Positions 52,570 through 60,834 of a stretch of DNA of 64,000 nt are shown here, in pieces. Source of the stretch: Porphyromonadaceae bacterium W3.11 (GTDB lineage Bacteria > Bacteroidota > Bacteroidia > Bacteroidales > Porphyromonadaceae); the NCBI GenBank assembly GCA_030434245.1, contig JAUISX010000001.1:248001-312000 (forward strand), written 5' to 3'. Made by a program: the position numbers and the translations under genes. Below the pieces are notes generated by a model that ran no database searches, was not told the origin of the DNA, and worked only from the letters and a program-made list of their open reading frames with translations. Position 1 is the stretch's first letter. Each line of letters begins with the position of its first letter.

Positions 52570-53466
52570 ATGGCTTTAGAAAAAGAAATTTGGCTTAAAG
52601 ATATCGAAGAGGGACTTTACCCTGACGACTCATTTGCGAGCAAGTCCAGAGATGACTCAGAGTATGTCGACCACAAGACGGTGCACATCCCAAATGCAGG
52701 AGCTCCTAGCGGAGTGGTAGAAAACAGAACTGAATTGCCTGCCAAGGTGGAGGAACGTAAGGACTACGACGTGACGTACGACCTTTCTGAGTTTACCACT
52801 AATCCTATCCGCATCTCGAATGCAGATACGGTACAGCTGTCTTATGACAAGCGACAAAGTGTGATCAGCAGTGACAAAAAGGAGCTGCATCGCAAAACTC
52901 ACGAAAGCATCCTCCAAAAATGGGCCCCTGTCGGTGATTCTACGCGCATCCTGAAGACATCAGGAGCGGAAGTAGATGCTCATGTCCCAGAGGCGACAGG
53001 CAAACGTAAGGCGTTCACTAAGGACGACCTACGGAAAGTCTTTACGAAGATGAATGTGGACGAAATCCCTGCGGAAGGGAGGTACGCATTGATGGATGCA
53101 ATCATGTACGATCAGTTCATCGAAAGCTTGACCGTCAAGGAGTCTGCCGCATTTTTCTCAGCAGTGGATGTCAAGAAGGGTATCGTCGGCGAGCTTTACG
53201 GCTTTAAGATCATGATGCGAAGTACTGCACTCGTCTACAATGGGTACGCATTATCCAAAACACCTGCAGAGACAGACAACGCTGGAGTACTTGCATGGCA
53301 CGAGGACTATGTATCGCGCGCACTGGGAGAAGTAAAAATGTTTGGAGATGAGGATTCTCCTCTCTACTATGGTGATGTCTATGCTTTCTTGCTTCGCGCA
53401 GGTGGAGGAAAACGCCGCAACGACAAGAAGGGTGTATACGCCATCGTACAGGAGGCAATAGCGTGA
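52570..53466 (+). CDS. Major capsid protein
   Basis: A 298-residue protein directly behind the protease/scaffold gene. Features of HK97-type capsids in Mu-like Bacteroidota phages: an N-terminal arm (KDIEEGLYPDDSFASKS), a long E-loop region (VVENRTELPAKVEERKDYDV), a helix-rich P-domain (KDDLRKVFTKMNVDEIPAEG) and final strands (YGFKIMMRSTALVY). It is recognised more by position, size and pattern than by a known motif. Confidence 0.75.
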   Translation: MALEKEIWLKDIEEGLYPDDSFASKSRDDSEYVDHKTVHIPNAGAPSGVVENRTELPAKVEERKDYDVTYDLSEFTTNPIRISNADTVQLSYDKRQSVISSDKKELHRKTHESILQKWAPVGDSTRILKTSGAEVDAHVPEATGKRKAFTKDDLRKVFTKMNVDEIPAEGRYALMDAIMYDQFIESLTVKESAAFFSAVDVKKGIVGELYGFKIMMRSTALVYNGYALSKTPAETDNAGVLAWHEDYVSRALGEVKMFGDEDSPLYYGDVYAFLLRAGGGKRRNDKKGVYAIVQEAIA

Positions 53467-53470
53467 TGTA

Positions 53471-53878
53471 ATGAGAGTACCTCGAGGCATAAGGAATAAT
53501 AACCCAGGCAATATCCGCATAGGCAATAGCTGGCGTGGCGAGGTGCCTCCAGGTGAGCGCACAGATAGGCAGTTTGAGCAGTTTGTCAGCTTGGAGTACG
53601 GTTACCGTGCTCTGCTGATGACGCTCAGAACTTACATCACTAAGCACAAGCGGACGACCCTGCGGGCGATCATTACCCGCTGGGCCCCGAGCAACGAAAA
53701 CGACACCGAAGCCTACATCCGCCGTGCAGCTGAATACTCTGGCATCTTGCCAGGTAAGATGCTCAAGGCGACAGATAAAGTAGAGCTCTGCAAGCTGGCG
53801 TATGCGATTAGCCGTGTGGAAAATGGCAGGTACGTTGGTGATATGGCACTGATTGAACGTGCCTGGGAGATGATTTAG
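53471..53878 (+). CDS. Endolysin-like/structural P5-type protein
   Basis: A 135-residue protein starting RGIRNNNPGNIRIGNSW, the signature of a phage family often named 'structural protein P5-like' and thought to cut peptidoglycan. Further conserved parts are FVSLEYGYRALLMTLRTYIT and IITRWAPSNENDTEAYI. With the following holin-like and spanin-like genes it forms a lysis cassette. It starts 4 bp after the capsid stop. Confidence 0.75.
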   Translation: MRVPRGIRNNNPGNIRIGNSWRGEVPPGERTDRQFEQFVSLEYGYRALLMTLRTYITKHKRTTLRAIITRWAPSNENDTEAYIRRAAEYSGILPGKMLKATDKVELCKLAYAISRVENGRYVGDMALIERAWEMI

Positions 53879-53881
53879 AAG

Positions 53882-53904
53882 CCCCCTAACCCCCTAAAGG
53901 GGGA
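53882..53904 (+). repeat. C-rich palindromic repeat
   Basis: CCCCCTAACCCCCTAAAGGGGG with a stem CCCCCT/AGGGGG. From general knowledge this resembles a palindromic intergenic element common in Bacteroidota chromosomes. Here it lies between the endolysin-like and holin-like genes. Confidence 0.6.
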
Positions 53905-53927
53905 ATGTGAAAGAGAAAGGTTAATTA

Positions 53928-54257
53928 ATGGATTGGAATTTACTCATAGGTACAGTACTTGGGCTGATCGGCACACCGATAGCTTGGTTCGCGGGTCGCA
54001 GGAAGGCGAATAATGACTTTCTGCGGGACCTGCAGGATAGCATCGACCTACTCTCCGAGAAAAATAAATCATTGCTTGAGGAGGTGGTGCAGCTGCGGCT
54101 TGAAAACTCACAATTGCAGGTCAACCAGCAGGAGCTGATGCGTCAGTTGGAGGCATTGCGTGAGGAGTCAGAAGCCATGAGTGCAGTGCTGAAGGAGATG
54201 AACATTTCCATCCCTCGCTCGAGACGTAGAACTACAACTATTAAAAAGGATGAATAA
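53928..54257 (+). CDS. Membrane-anchored coiled-coil protein, holin or spanin partner
   Basis: A 109-residue protein with a single N-terminal transmembrane helix (about 4-22, LLIGTVLGLIGTPIAWFAG), then a long coiled coil (DSIDLLSEKNKSLLEEVVQL) and a basic tail (RSRRRTTTIKK). This layout suits a small holin or an i-spanin-like protein. It overlaps the next gene by 8 bp and lies in the lysis cassette. Confidence 0.6.
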   Translation: MDWNLLIGTVLGLIGTPIAWFAGRRKANNDFLRDLQDSIDLLSEKNKSLLEEVVQLRLENSQLQVNQQELMRQLEALREESEAMSAVLKEMNISIPRSRRRTTTIKKDE

Positions 54258-54702
54258 ACGATACTTAATACTCATGGTAATGCTCATCGCCCTTGCAGGG
54301 TGCAGGGCGAAGCAACCTGTGATCCAGCAGGTGCCGATTAAGGAGATCACCCAAGTGGAGCTAAAGACAATTGAGCTACCAGGCGACTCGGTACTCATAC
54401 GAGTGCCGCTCGAACGGCTTTCAAATGGCACTCAGACATCAGGAGTGTCTGTCTCTCCTAAAGGGCTACAGCTCCTATGGCAATTAAGACAAGGTATGCT
54501 CGAGCTACAAGCGAGGCACCCTCCAGAGCGCGTCGAGTACCCCGAAACGACTACCATCAAGGAAGTACCCGTGGAAGTGGTCCGAGAGATAGAAGTGAGC
54601 CACCTACACTGGTGGCAGAAAGCCTTGATGTGGATCGGGGTAATTAGTATCATTTATATATCAATAAAAGAGGGCATGGAAAATGCTCCGAGGAAATTAT
54701 AA
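54250..54702 (+). CDS. Putative unimolecular spanin (lipoprotein with C-terminal membrane helix)
   Basis: A 150-residue protein with a lipoprotein signal (LIALAGC, Cys18) and a second hydrophobic helix near the C-terminus (about 127-141, WIGVISIIYISI). A periplasmic stretch between them has Pro/Val repeats (TIKEVPVEVVREIEV). A lipid anchor in the outer membrane at one end and an inner-membrane helix at the other is the plan of u-spanins, which fuse both membranes in the last step of lysis. It is placed behind the holin-like gene. Confidence 0.7.
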   Translation: MNKRYLILMVMLIALAGCRAKQPVIQQVPIKEITQVELKTIELPGDSVLIRVPLERLSNGTQTSGVSVSPKGLQLLWQLRQGMLELQARHPPERVEYPETTTIKEVPVEVVREIEVSHLHWWQKALMWIGVISIIYISIKEGMENAPRKL

Positions 54703-54703
54703 C

Positions 54704-54735
54704 ACTCTCCGAGAGTTTATGAATACTCTCCGAGA
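54704..54735. promoter_or_regulatory. Paired operator-like site ACTCTCCGAGA, copy B
   Basis: Two 11-bp copies at 54704-54714 and 54725-54735, 21 bp apart, 18 bp before the HU-like gene's ATG. The same pair with the same spacing lies at 39933-39964. Confidence 0.7.
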
Positions 54736-54753
54736 ATAAATAGTAAGTAGAAT

Positions 54754-55209
54754 ATGGCATTTGAATATAAGATAGTCCAACGAAAAAGCAAGTTGAATGG
54801 AGGGCAGCAGATACAAATGGCTACCCAGATGTCCAAAGGTAAAGTGCCTATCCGAGACATCGCAAAGAGACTTGAGCAAATTACCTCGCTTGGTCGAGGT
54901 GATGTGATGAACGTACTGACGCACCTTGGCGAGGTGGTCAGTGAGTATATGCGGTTAGGGTATAGTGTTAATCTTCACGAGCTGGGCACCTTTACCCCAC
55001 GCATTTCAAGTAAGTCAGTACCCGCTGGCGAAAAGTTTACCTCTGATTACATTCGAGGTGTTAAGATGCGCTTTACTCCATCTACCTTCATCAAGGCGGA
55101 GCTTAGTAGAGTGAAATTCGAGTGTCAAGCAGATGTGTGCAAGGCACCAACGACCAGCACACCACCTAAGGAGGAAACAACCCCAGAAGAAGGAGATACA
55201 GCAATCTAA
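54754..55209 (+). CDS. HU-family DNA-binding protein
   Basis: A 151-residue protein of the Bacteroidota HU-like group. Conserved parts are MAFEYKIVQRKSKLNGG, LGRGDVMNVLTHLGEVVSEYM, and the beta arm region VNLHELGTFTPRISSKSV. The acidic, Pro/Thr-rich tail (PPKEETTPEEGDT) is typical. It may pack or bend phage DNA. It lies between the lysis and tail genes, with its own paired operator-like site, and so may be separately controlled. Confidence 0.88.
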   Translation: MAFEYKIVQRKSKLNGGQQIQMATQMSKGKVPIRDIAKRLEQITSLGRGDVMNVLTHLGEVVSEYMRLGYSVNLHELGTFTPRISSKSVPAGEKFTSDYIRGVKMRFTPSTFIKAELSRVKFECQADVCKAPTTSTPPKEETTPEEGDTAI

Positions 55210-55236
55210 TAGTAAACAGAATAAAGAGATAATAGT

Positions 55237-55764
55237 ATGTCAACAAATAATCCAATCGCAGTATTACGCATCAAGGAGGCTTACTTCGGAGAGCCGATTA
55301 CCTCCAAGGATGCCATCGCAACCACCTCATTTACCACTAAGGCACCGATGCACTTTGATGGAGATGAAGTGGGTCTTTTCCGAGATAAACCCGAAAAATT
55401 TGAAATTGGCGTACACGAAAGCGACTCGCCTATCTACATCACTTACGACGGTGTACCTTACAAGTACACTGGTAGCTTTACCTCAGTAACGAAAGCACAG
55501 ATGGCGGAGCTACTGGGTGGCGAAGCGACAGAAGGTGGTGTGGAGCTATCAGCTGATGTTAAGCGCATCCACAAGTCGGTTAAGCTGGTGATGAGCGACG
55601 GCTCGGTCATCGTCGTGCCCAACGCACAGGGATTTGTAACCATGAGCGGCAAAATTGGGAAAAAGAGTGTAGTTACCTTCCCATTCGAGTTCGAGTGCCT
55701 CGGGGCATCGACAGCGTGGAATGTCGCTATGGGTATCTACGATAAGGACCCATCAACGGTATAA
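55237..55764 (+). CDS. Phage tail tube protein
   Basis: A 175-residue beta-rich protein (IAVLRIKEAYFGEPITS, IYITYDGVPYKYTGSFTS, KLVMSDGSVIVVPNAQG) of the usual tail tube size. It stands right before the G/GT chaperone pair and the tape measure gene, which is the standard position. No Mu-type sheath gene is present, so the tail is non-contractile. Confidence 0.7.
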   Translation: MSTNNPIAVLRIKEAYFGEPITSKDAIATTSFTTKAPMHFDGDEVGLFRDKPEKFEIGVHESDSPIYITYDGVPYKYTGSFTSVTKAQMAELLGGEATEGGVELSADVKRIHKSVKLVMSDGSVIVVPNAQGFVTMSGKIGKKSVVTFPFEFECLGASTAWNVAMGIYDKDPSTV

Positions 55765-55767
55765 CCT

Positions 55768-56286
55768 ATGGACGATAGCACAATGAGTGCTCTCGACCTG
55801 ATCCTCCAGCGGGGCGTGCGGTTTCGGCTGCCCGCCCCGTTTTGGAAAAGAGTGATAGGGAGAGACACGGTAAAGATTAAGCCCCCCAGTGTGGGTACAG
55901 CTCTTATGATTTTACATGAGGCGGTGATTAATGACTTGGCAGAAGAGGAGATAAGCCAACTATACGTAAATGTAATTACGCCAAAACAACTTCTCGGAGT
56001 TAAACGTATTGTAGCCATAGCGATTCTTGGCAAAGCTCAGCCGAGAGAAAGAGAATTGGCAAGATTAGTGGATAAACTTGACCAAGTACTTCTTAAAGAT
56101 CTGTTGCACCTCTATAATCTTACGATGACGATGTGCAGGGGTGAAAATTTTCGGAAAGCTACTCTCTCGGTGTGGGCATTGATAAGGATGCTTCGGGTGA
56201 GGCCACAAAGCAAGACGAGTCAAGAGTCAAAGGACTCGATAGCGTCTTCGGAGTCATCGGCAAGTGGAAACGAGATAGAGGACTAA
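55768..56286 (+). CDS. Tail assembly chaperone, short form (G-like)
   Basis: A 172-residue helical protein between the tail tube and tape measure genes. By position it is the first part of the tail assembly chaperone, which coats the tape measure. At codons 127-128 it has the slippery heptamer A-AAT-TTT (56145-56151); the -1 frame opens at that point. The 44 residues after the slip site are low complexity (SSESSASG), as is usual for the short form. Confidence 0.75.
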   Translation: MDDSTMSALDLILQRGVRFRLPAPFWKRVIGRDTVKIKPPSVGTALMILHEAVINDLAEEEISQLYVNVITPKQLLGVKRIVAIAILGKAQPRERELARLVDKLDQVLLKDLLHLYNLTMTMCRGENFRKATLSVWALIRMLRVRPQSKTSQESKDSIASSESSASGNEIED

Positions 56287-56450
56287 CACATGAGGATCTG
56301 ATGGCTCAGCCACTTGCACTTTTGCTCCTCGAGGACATTGACCAACCATATATCGACTACAAGAGTAGCGAGGAAGATAAGGAGGAAACACCAGTGATAG
56401 AGGGGGCGAAAGAGTTAAGAAGTTTATTAGGCATCAAAGAAGAAAGTTAA
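55768..56450 (+). CDS. Tail assembly chaperone, long form by -1 frameshift (GT-like)
   Basis: Predicted product of a -1 slip at A-AAT-TTT (56145-56151): 128 codons of the first frame, then 99 codons from 56151 to the stop at 56450, 227 residues in all. The -1 frame has a stop (TGA 56142-56144) just before the slip site and none after it, and no good ATG, so it is reached by frameshifting rather than by new initiation. The second part (HEDLMAQPLALLLLEDIDQP, KELRSLLGIKEE) resembles gpT-type helices. Confidence 0.7.
56145..56151 (+). promoter_or_regulatory. Slippery heptamer for -1 programmed frameshift
   Basis: A AAT TTT fits X XXY YYZ in the zero frame. It lies 6 nt upstream of GGAAAGC and other sequence that may form a stimulatory structure. 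Confidence 0.65.
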
Positions 56451-56453
56451 AGC

Positions 56454-59400
56454 ATGGATGAGGTAAGCATTGACATACGGCTCAATAGTAACGTAGAGGA
56501 GGAAGCAGGTAAAGCGACCTCGGCCATACAGGAGATGGCGCAAGGTGCTTTGGATGCTCAGGCAAAGCTAAAAGCAACAATGGACTTCAGAAAAAAGCTA
56601 ATCAATGAGCTGAAGAATGCCATCATTGAAATCAATGATCAGATACAAGCACTCTCCTCGAAGAATAAAGACTGGGGTCTCACCAAAGATGGGAAATTCT
56701 ATAAGCAGGAGCTAGCATCTGTAAATAAAGAAATTGAACTACAGGAAAAGGCGTTGGCAGCTGAAAGCAAAGAACTGGAGAAACTCATAAACGGATACGG
56801 TTTAATTGCTACGCAAATAAGAAAGACCAAAGCGGAGATGGCAACACTCTCGGCTGCTGGCAAACAGAATAGTGAGACCTACCGCAAGCTGGAGCGAGAC
56901 CTCCAAGAGTTAGCCGAAGCGCAAGCGATGGTCAATCGTACGGGGCAAGAGCTCGCAAAGGGTAATAGAAGCTGGCAAGGTCTTGCCGATGCTGTGAGTG
57001 CTTTTTCTGGTGCGGCATCAGCTGCCACTGGTGCGTGGACACTCTTAGGGGGTAGCCAAGAGGACCAAGCCGCCATCCAGACCAAACTCCAGTCGCTGAT
57101 GGCGATTACTATTGGTTTGCAGCAGGTGCAAAATGTACTCCTCGAGACCTCTACATTTAGAATACAAACAGTTACCAAGGTCAAACGCTTTTGGACCACC
57201 GCAAACACTAAATTAGCCGCATCATTGGGTATGTCTGCGGCAGCAGCCAAAGCACTCACCGCGACAATTACCCTCGGTTTGTCCGTCGCTATCGGCTTTT
57301 TAATCTCAGCTTATGACAAGTGGCAGAGCAAGCAAAAGGCGATACGTGAGGAGCAGGAGCGCTTTGCCTCCTCTGTATCGAATAAAGTTGGTGATGTCAT
57401 TGCTACCTACAAGCGACTACAACAAGAGTTTGTAGCACTCAATGGTAACCTGAAAAAGCAAAAAGAGTTTGTCCAGAAGAATGCCGAAGCTTTTAAGCAG
57501 ATGGGTGTAAAGGTAGATGATGTACGATCTGCCGAAAATCTACTGGTTGATAACACCGACGCCTTTGTCAAAAGCGTCATGATTAGGGCTAAGGCTGCCG
57601 CATCCATGGAGCTAGCCAGCGAAAAATACAAAGAGAGCATTCAAAAGATGATGCAGGCAGAGCAAAGAGCTGCCAATCCTACTGGTATGGATAGCTGGTT
57701 TGCATTTGAAGAAAATGTAAGGCAGTTTACTCTGGGCCTTGGGTGGGGAGACACGGATGGAGGTTATATCGCTAAACTAAGAAGTCGTGATATAGCTGAT
57801 GACGCTCGTAAGGATAGAGAGGCAGGAGACCTTCTAATACAGAACTCTTTGAACTTTGAAAAAGAATACAAAGAGATCTGGGATAACATCGGAGTGGTCC
57901 CCATCGATACTATCAGTAAGAGTAGTAAGAGTACAGAAAATGCGTACAAAAAAATGTCGGATCGTCTTGCTCAAATCGCCAAGGCTAATGAGGAGGAACT
58001 GCTGGCTATTGAGTTGGCAGCACTTAAGGAGGGGCGCGAGAAGAAACTCCGAGAGCTGGAGATAGAAAATGAGAAGCGCAAGGCACTCCTCAAGGAGCGT
58101 CAGCGTGAGCTCGAGGAAATCGCCAAGGCGGGGATTGATACAACCGCCCAGCAAGCGAAACTGAAGCTCGTCAGCGACAATGGCGATGCGGAGTACCTCC
58201 GCAAGGTAGCCGAAGCCAATGCGGCATCTGACCGCATCATCCAAGAGGTGGAGGCAAGCCTTGATGCCAAGGTGGCTACGCGACAGGAACAACGCATTGC
58301 CCAGACGAAGCGTGAGTACGACGAGTGGCGGAAGGAGGCGGAAGCACACGTGAGGGATAAGGAGGAGCTTGCCGACATCCTCGTCCGAATAGCTACCGAA
58401 GAGCAAGCGGAGCTCTCTCGCATCCGAAAGGAGGGCGAGCTGGACCGCATCGACTTCGAGGAGATGATAGCTCTCCGCCGCATACAGATCTCCAACAAGC
58501 GGTATAACCTTGAGACAGAGCGTGAGGAGGAACTCCTCGAAACGGAGCTGGCATTTGCCCAAAAAAGACAAGCTAAGCTACAGGAGATGCAGGCGAATGG
58601 TGCTGATGTGGGCAAGGAGATAGAGGAGGTCACCGAGCGTATCAAAGACCTCACCGATGCCCTCGAGGATATACCCGTCCGCAAACTGGAGGAGATGGGT
58701 CGAGGCCTGCAGAGCATTTTCGGCTCGCTGTCTAAGTTGGGCGGAGAAATCGGCGAAACCTTTAGCTCGCTCGCCGAGTCGGTTGGTATTGCTGTTTCTG
58801 GGATAAAGTCCAAACTGTCTATAGATAAAGTGAGCGCTGCCATTTCGGGCATCATGCAGGTGGCAGATGTCGCCATACAGCAGGCTAAGGAAAATCGAGA
58901 GTTCATGAAGGCGTGGCAGGAGGCAAACGAGTCTGCACTGCAGGTAGCTCGGATGCAACGCATCGAGGCAGCAGGCTATAAAGAGGGTAATATCTTCGGC
59001 GTCGAAAACCCCTACGCACGAGCCATCGCTGGGGCTAAACAGTACGCTAAGACGATGTATGAGCTGCAGGCACTCTCCCGTACCCTTGCCAATGGCCAAG
59101 TACAGGTGGGTAGCAAAAAGGTAGTATCAGGCAGTAATGTGGCCAAAGGGGCAGCTGGTGGTGCAGCCGCTGGCGGTGTGGTGGGGTCTATATTTGGACC
59201 CATAGGTACAGCCATCGGTGCTGGTATCGGTGCCCTCATTGGTGGTATCTTCGGTGGATCTAAGAAAAAACTGGTGCCAGTTTTCGAATCTCTCGGCAAA
59301 AAGTATAAGGAGATATATGACAAGGATACTTTTGCACTCAACCCCGAAATCCTACAGGACTATGCTAAGCTGGATGACGCCACCAAAAAGTTGGTGGACA

Positions 59401-60083
59401 ATTGGGATGCGATTCAAAAGAAAGCGCAGGAGGCGGAGCAACAGATGCGGGATAACTTCCGCTCGCTCTCTGGTGACATTGGTAGCCAGCTCTCCGAAGC
59501 GCTGAAGAAGGGAATAGCCGATGGCGATATCTATGCTGCCTTTGATGACTTCAAGTCGTACGCCTCTAAGGTCATCTACGACATCGGCGAGCAGATGATT
59601 TTCGCTCAGTTTTTCCAAGAGTCTTTCGATGAGCTCCAGAAGCGGATGGAGGATAGCTTTGGGGCAGGAGGAGACGGTGACATCAGAGACGATATCCGTT
59701 GGCTGGTCGATTCGGCTCGGGGCAATATCGATGGCTATAAAGATGCCATGGATGCTTTTCGGTCTGAGCTGGAGAAACAAGGTCTGCAGCTCCCTGATAT
59801 GGATGCAGGGCGCAAGGCGGAGGCTCGAGGTATTGGTAGGATGACGCAAGACTCTGCAGAGCGACTCGAGGGACTGATGACGGTGCAGGTGGACCGACTA
59901 TCGACCCTCGTAACTTACGCCAAGCAGACGGACGATTACCAGCGTGATGCAAGGGTGTACTTTGCTACCATGATCCGACAGATTGACCGCATCGCAGCGA
60001 ATAGCGACTATCTCCGCAAGCTTGATAACATCGCTACTGACATGTATAGAGTGGCACAAGACGGTATTTACCTAAAGAAATAA
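56454..60083 (+). CDS. Tape measure protein
   Basis: A 1209-residue protein that sets the tail length. Long alpha-helical and coiled-coil stretches dominate (20-150; 490-720), with a hydrophobic part (about 260-290, ATITLGLSVAIGFLIS) and a glycine-zipper segment (about 905-940, GPIGTAIGAGIGALIGGIFG) likely to insert in the host membrane on DNA ejection. It follows the chaperone pair by 3 bp. At about 0.15 nm per residue, the usual rule, the tail would be near 180 nm. Confidence 0.93.
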   Translation: MDEVSIDIRLNSNVEEEAGKATSAIQEMAQGALDAQAKLKATMDFRKKLINELKNAIIEINDQIQALSSKNKDWGLTKDGKFYKQELASVNKEIELQEKALAAESKELEKLINGYGLIATQIRKTKAEMATLSAAGKQNSETYRKLERDLQELAEAQAMVNRTGQELAKGNRSWQGLADAVSAFSGAASAATGAWTLLGGSQEDQAAIQTKLQSLMAITIGLQQVQNVLLETSTFRIQTVTKVKRFWTTANTKLAASLGMSAAAAKALTATITLGLSVAIGFLISAYDKWQSKQKAIREEQERFASSVSNKVGDVIATYKRLQQEFVALNGNLKKQKEFVQKNAEAFKQMGVKVDDVRSAENLLVDNTDAFVKSVMIRAKAAASMELASEKYKESIQKMMQAEQRAANPTGMDSWFAFEENVRQFTLGLGWGDTDGGYIAKLRSRDIADDARKDREAGDLLIQNSLNFEKEYKEIWDNIGVVPIDTISKSSKSTENAYKKMSDRLAQIAKANEEELLAIELAALKEGREKKLRELEIENEKRKALLKERQRELEEIAKAGIDTTAQQAKLKLVSDNGDAEYLRKVAEANAASDRIIQEVEASLDAKVATRQEQRIAQTKREYDEWRKEAEAHVRDKEELADILVRIATEEQAELSRIRKEGELDRIDFEEMIALRRIQISNKRYNLETEREEELLETELAFAQKRQAKLQEMQANGADVGKEIEEVTERIKDLTDALEDIPVRKLEEMGRGLQSIFGSLSKLGGEIGETFSSLAESVGIAVSGIKSKLSIDKVSAAISGIMQVADVAIQQAKENREFMKAWQEANESALQVARMQRIEAAGYKEGNIFGVENPYARAIAGAKQYAKTMYELQALSRTLANGQVQVGSKKVVSGSNVAKGAAGGAAAGGVVGSIFGPIGTAIGAGIGALIGGIFGGSKKKLVPVFESLGKKYKEIYDKDTFALNPEILQDYAKLDDATKKLVDNWDAIQKKAQEAEQQMRDNFRSLSGDIGSQLSEALKKGIADGDIYAAFDDFKSYASKVIYDIGEQMIFAQFFQESFDELQKRMEDSFGAGGDGDIRDDIRWLVDSARGNIDGYKDAMDAFRSELEKQGLQLPDMDAGRKAEARGIGRMTQDSAERLEGLMTVQVDRLSTLVTYAKQTDDYQRDARVYFATMIRQIDRIAANSDYLRKLDNIATDMYRVAQDGIYLKK

Positions 60084-60087
60084 TGTG

Positions 60088-60834
60088 ATGGCGACACTGA
60101 TCAACAATATAGACATTAATGCACAAGGCATCTACCTCGCACGTCATGGCGCGGAGGAACTCTTTACGCTCCCTAATCTCTCCGATGCGGAGGTCAATGA
60201 CTGGCAGGAGGTGGAGGGCTTACAGGTGGACTTTACCACCGTCCAGCTCCAGCACCCCGAGGTGGTGGTGCGTTACGTGGTTACTTCGCTCGCCGCTCGG
60301 TCGGCTCTCGAGCAATACCACAAGGCAGAGAGCATTAAGCTAACGCCCCACGGCTGGGGGCGTACCTTTACCCTCCGCAAGGCTAATGCGGACAACTGCA
60401 AGGTGCTGGCCAAGGGTGATCATATCATGGAAATAGCCTATCGCTATGAGCTGGACGACTTGCCTAAGACTCAGATAACGTCAGATGTGGAGCCTGTAGT
60501 TTTTAGATCAAGATACAAAATTGGAGGTGTCTCACTATCTCAATTTGGAATGGTCATCAACGAGACACATGCGCTCTATACACCTGATGATTTTAAGGCA
60601 TTGACGCTCGTGCGAGATATGAGAGAGGCACAACTAATGTGTACGATGTTCGCATCATCTTGGTCGGTGCTGTGGGCTAATCGTGCAGCTCTCTGGGATG
60701 CTCTGCAAGGGGAGTTATCTCTATCTACGGACATGGGCACAACTCTTAAGGCTCGCTACCTCTCATGCTCGACACCTAAGCAGGTGAGCCAGCAACCAGT
60801 TATCTCATTTACGCTTAATCTACAATTGATATGA
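60088..60834 (+). CDS. Distal tail protein-like
   Basis: A 248-residue protein behind the tape measure gene, the place of the distal tail (Dit) protein that ends the tube. It is beta-rich at the start (TLINNIDINAQGIYLARHGA) and end (QQPVISFTLNLQLI). ATG 60088 is chosen over GTG 60085. The stop overlaps the next gene's ATG (ATGA at 60831). The assignment rests mainly on position. Confidence 0.6.
   Translation: MATLINNIDINAQGIYLARHGAEELFTLPNLSDAEVNDWQEVEGLQVDFTTVQLQHPEVVVRYVVTSLAARSALEQYHKAESIKLTPHGWGRTFTLRKANADNCKVLAKGDHIMEIAYRYELDDLPKTQITSDVEPVVFRSRYKIGGVSLSQFGMVINETHALYTPDDFKALTLVRDMREAQLMCTMFASSWSVLWANRAALWDALQGELSLSTDMGTTLKARYLSCSTPKQVSQQPVISFTLNLQLI

Noticed and set aside
57834-59341. 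Long leftward ORFs inside the tape measure gene
   Set aside because: Leu/Ser/Arg-rich antisense frames of a G/C-rich coding sequence. The rightward frame is a clear tape measure protein.
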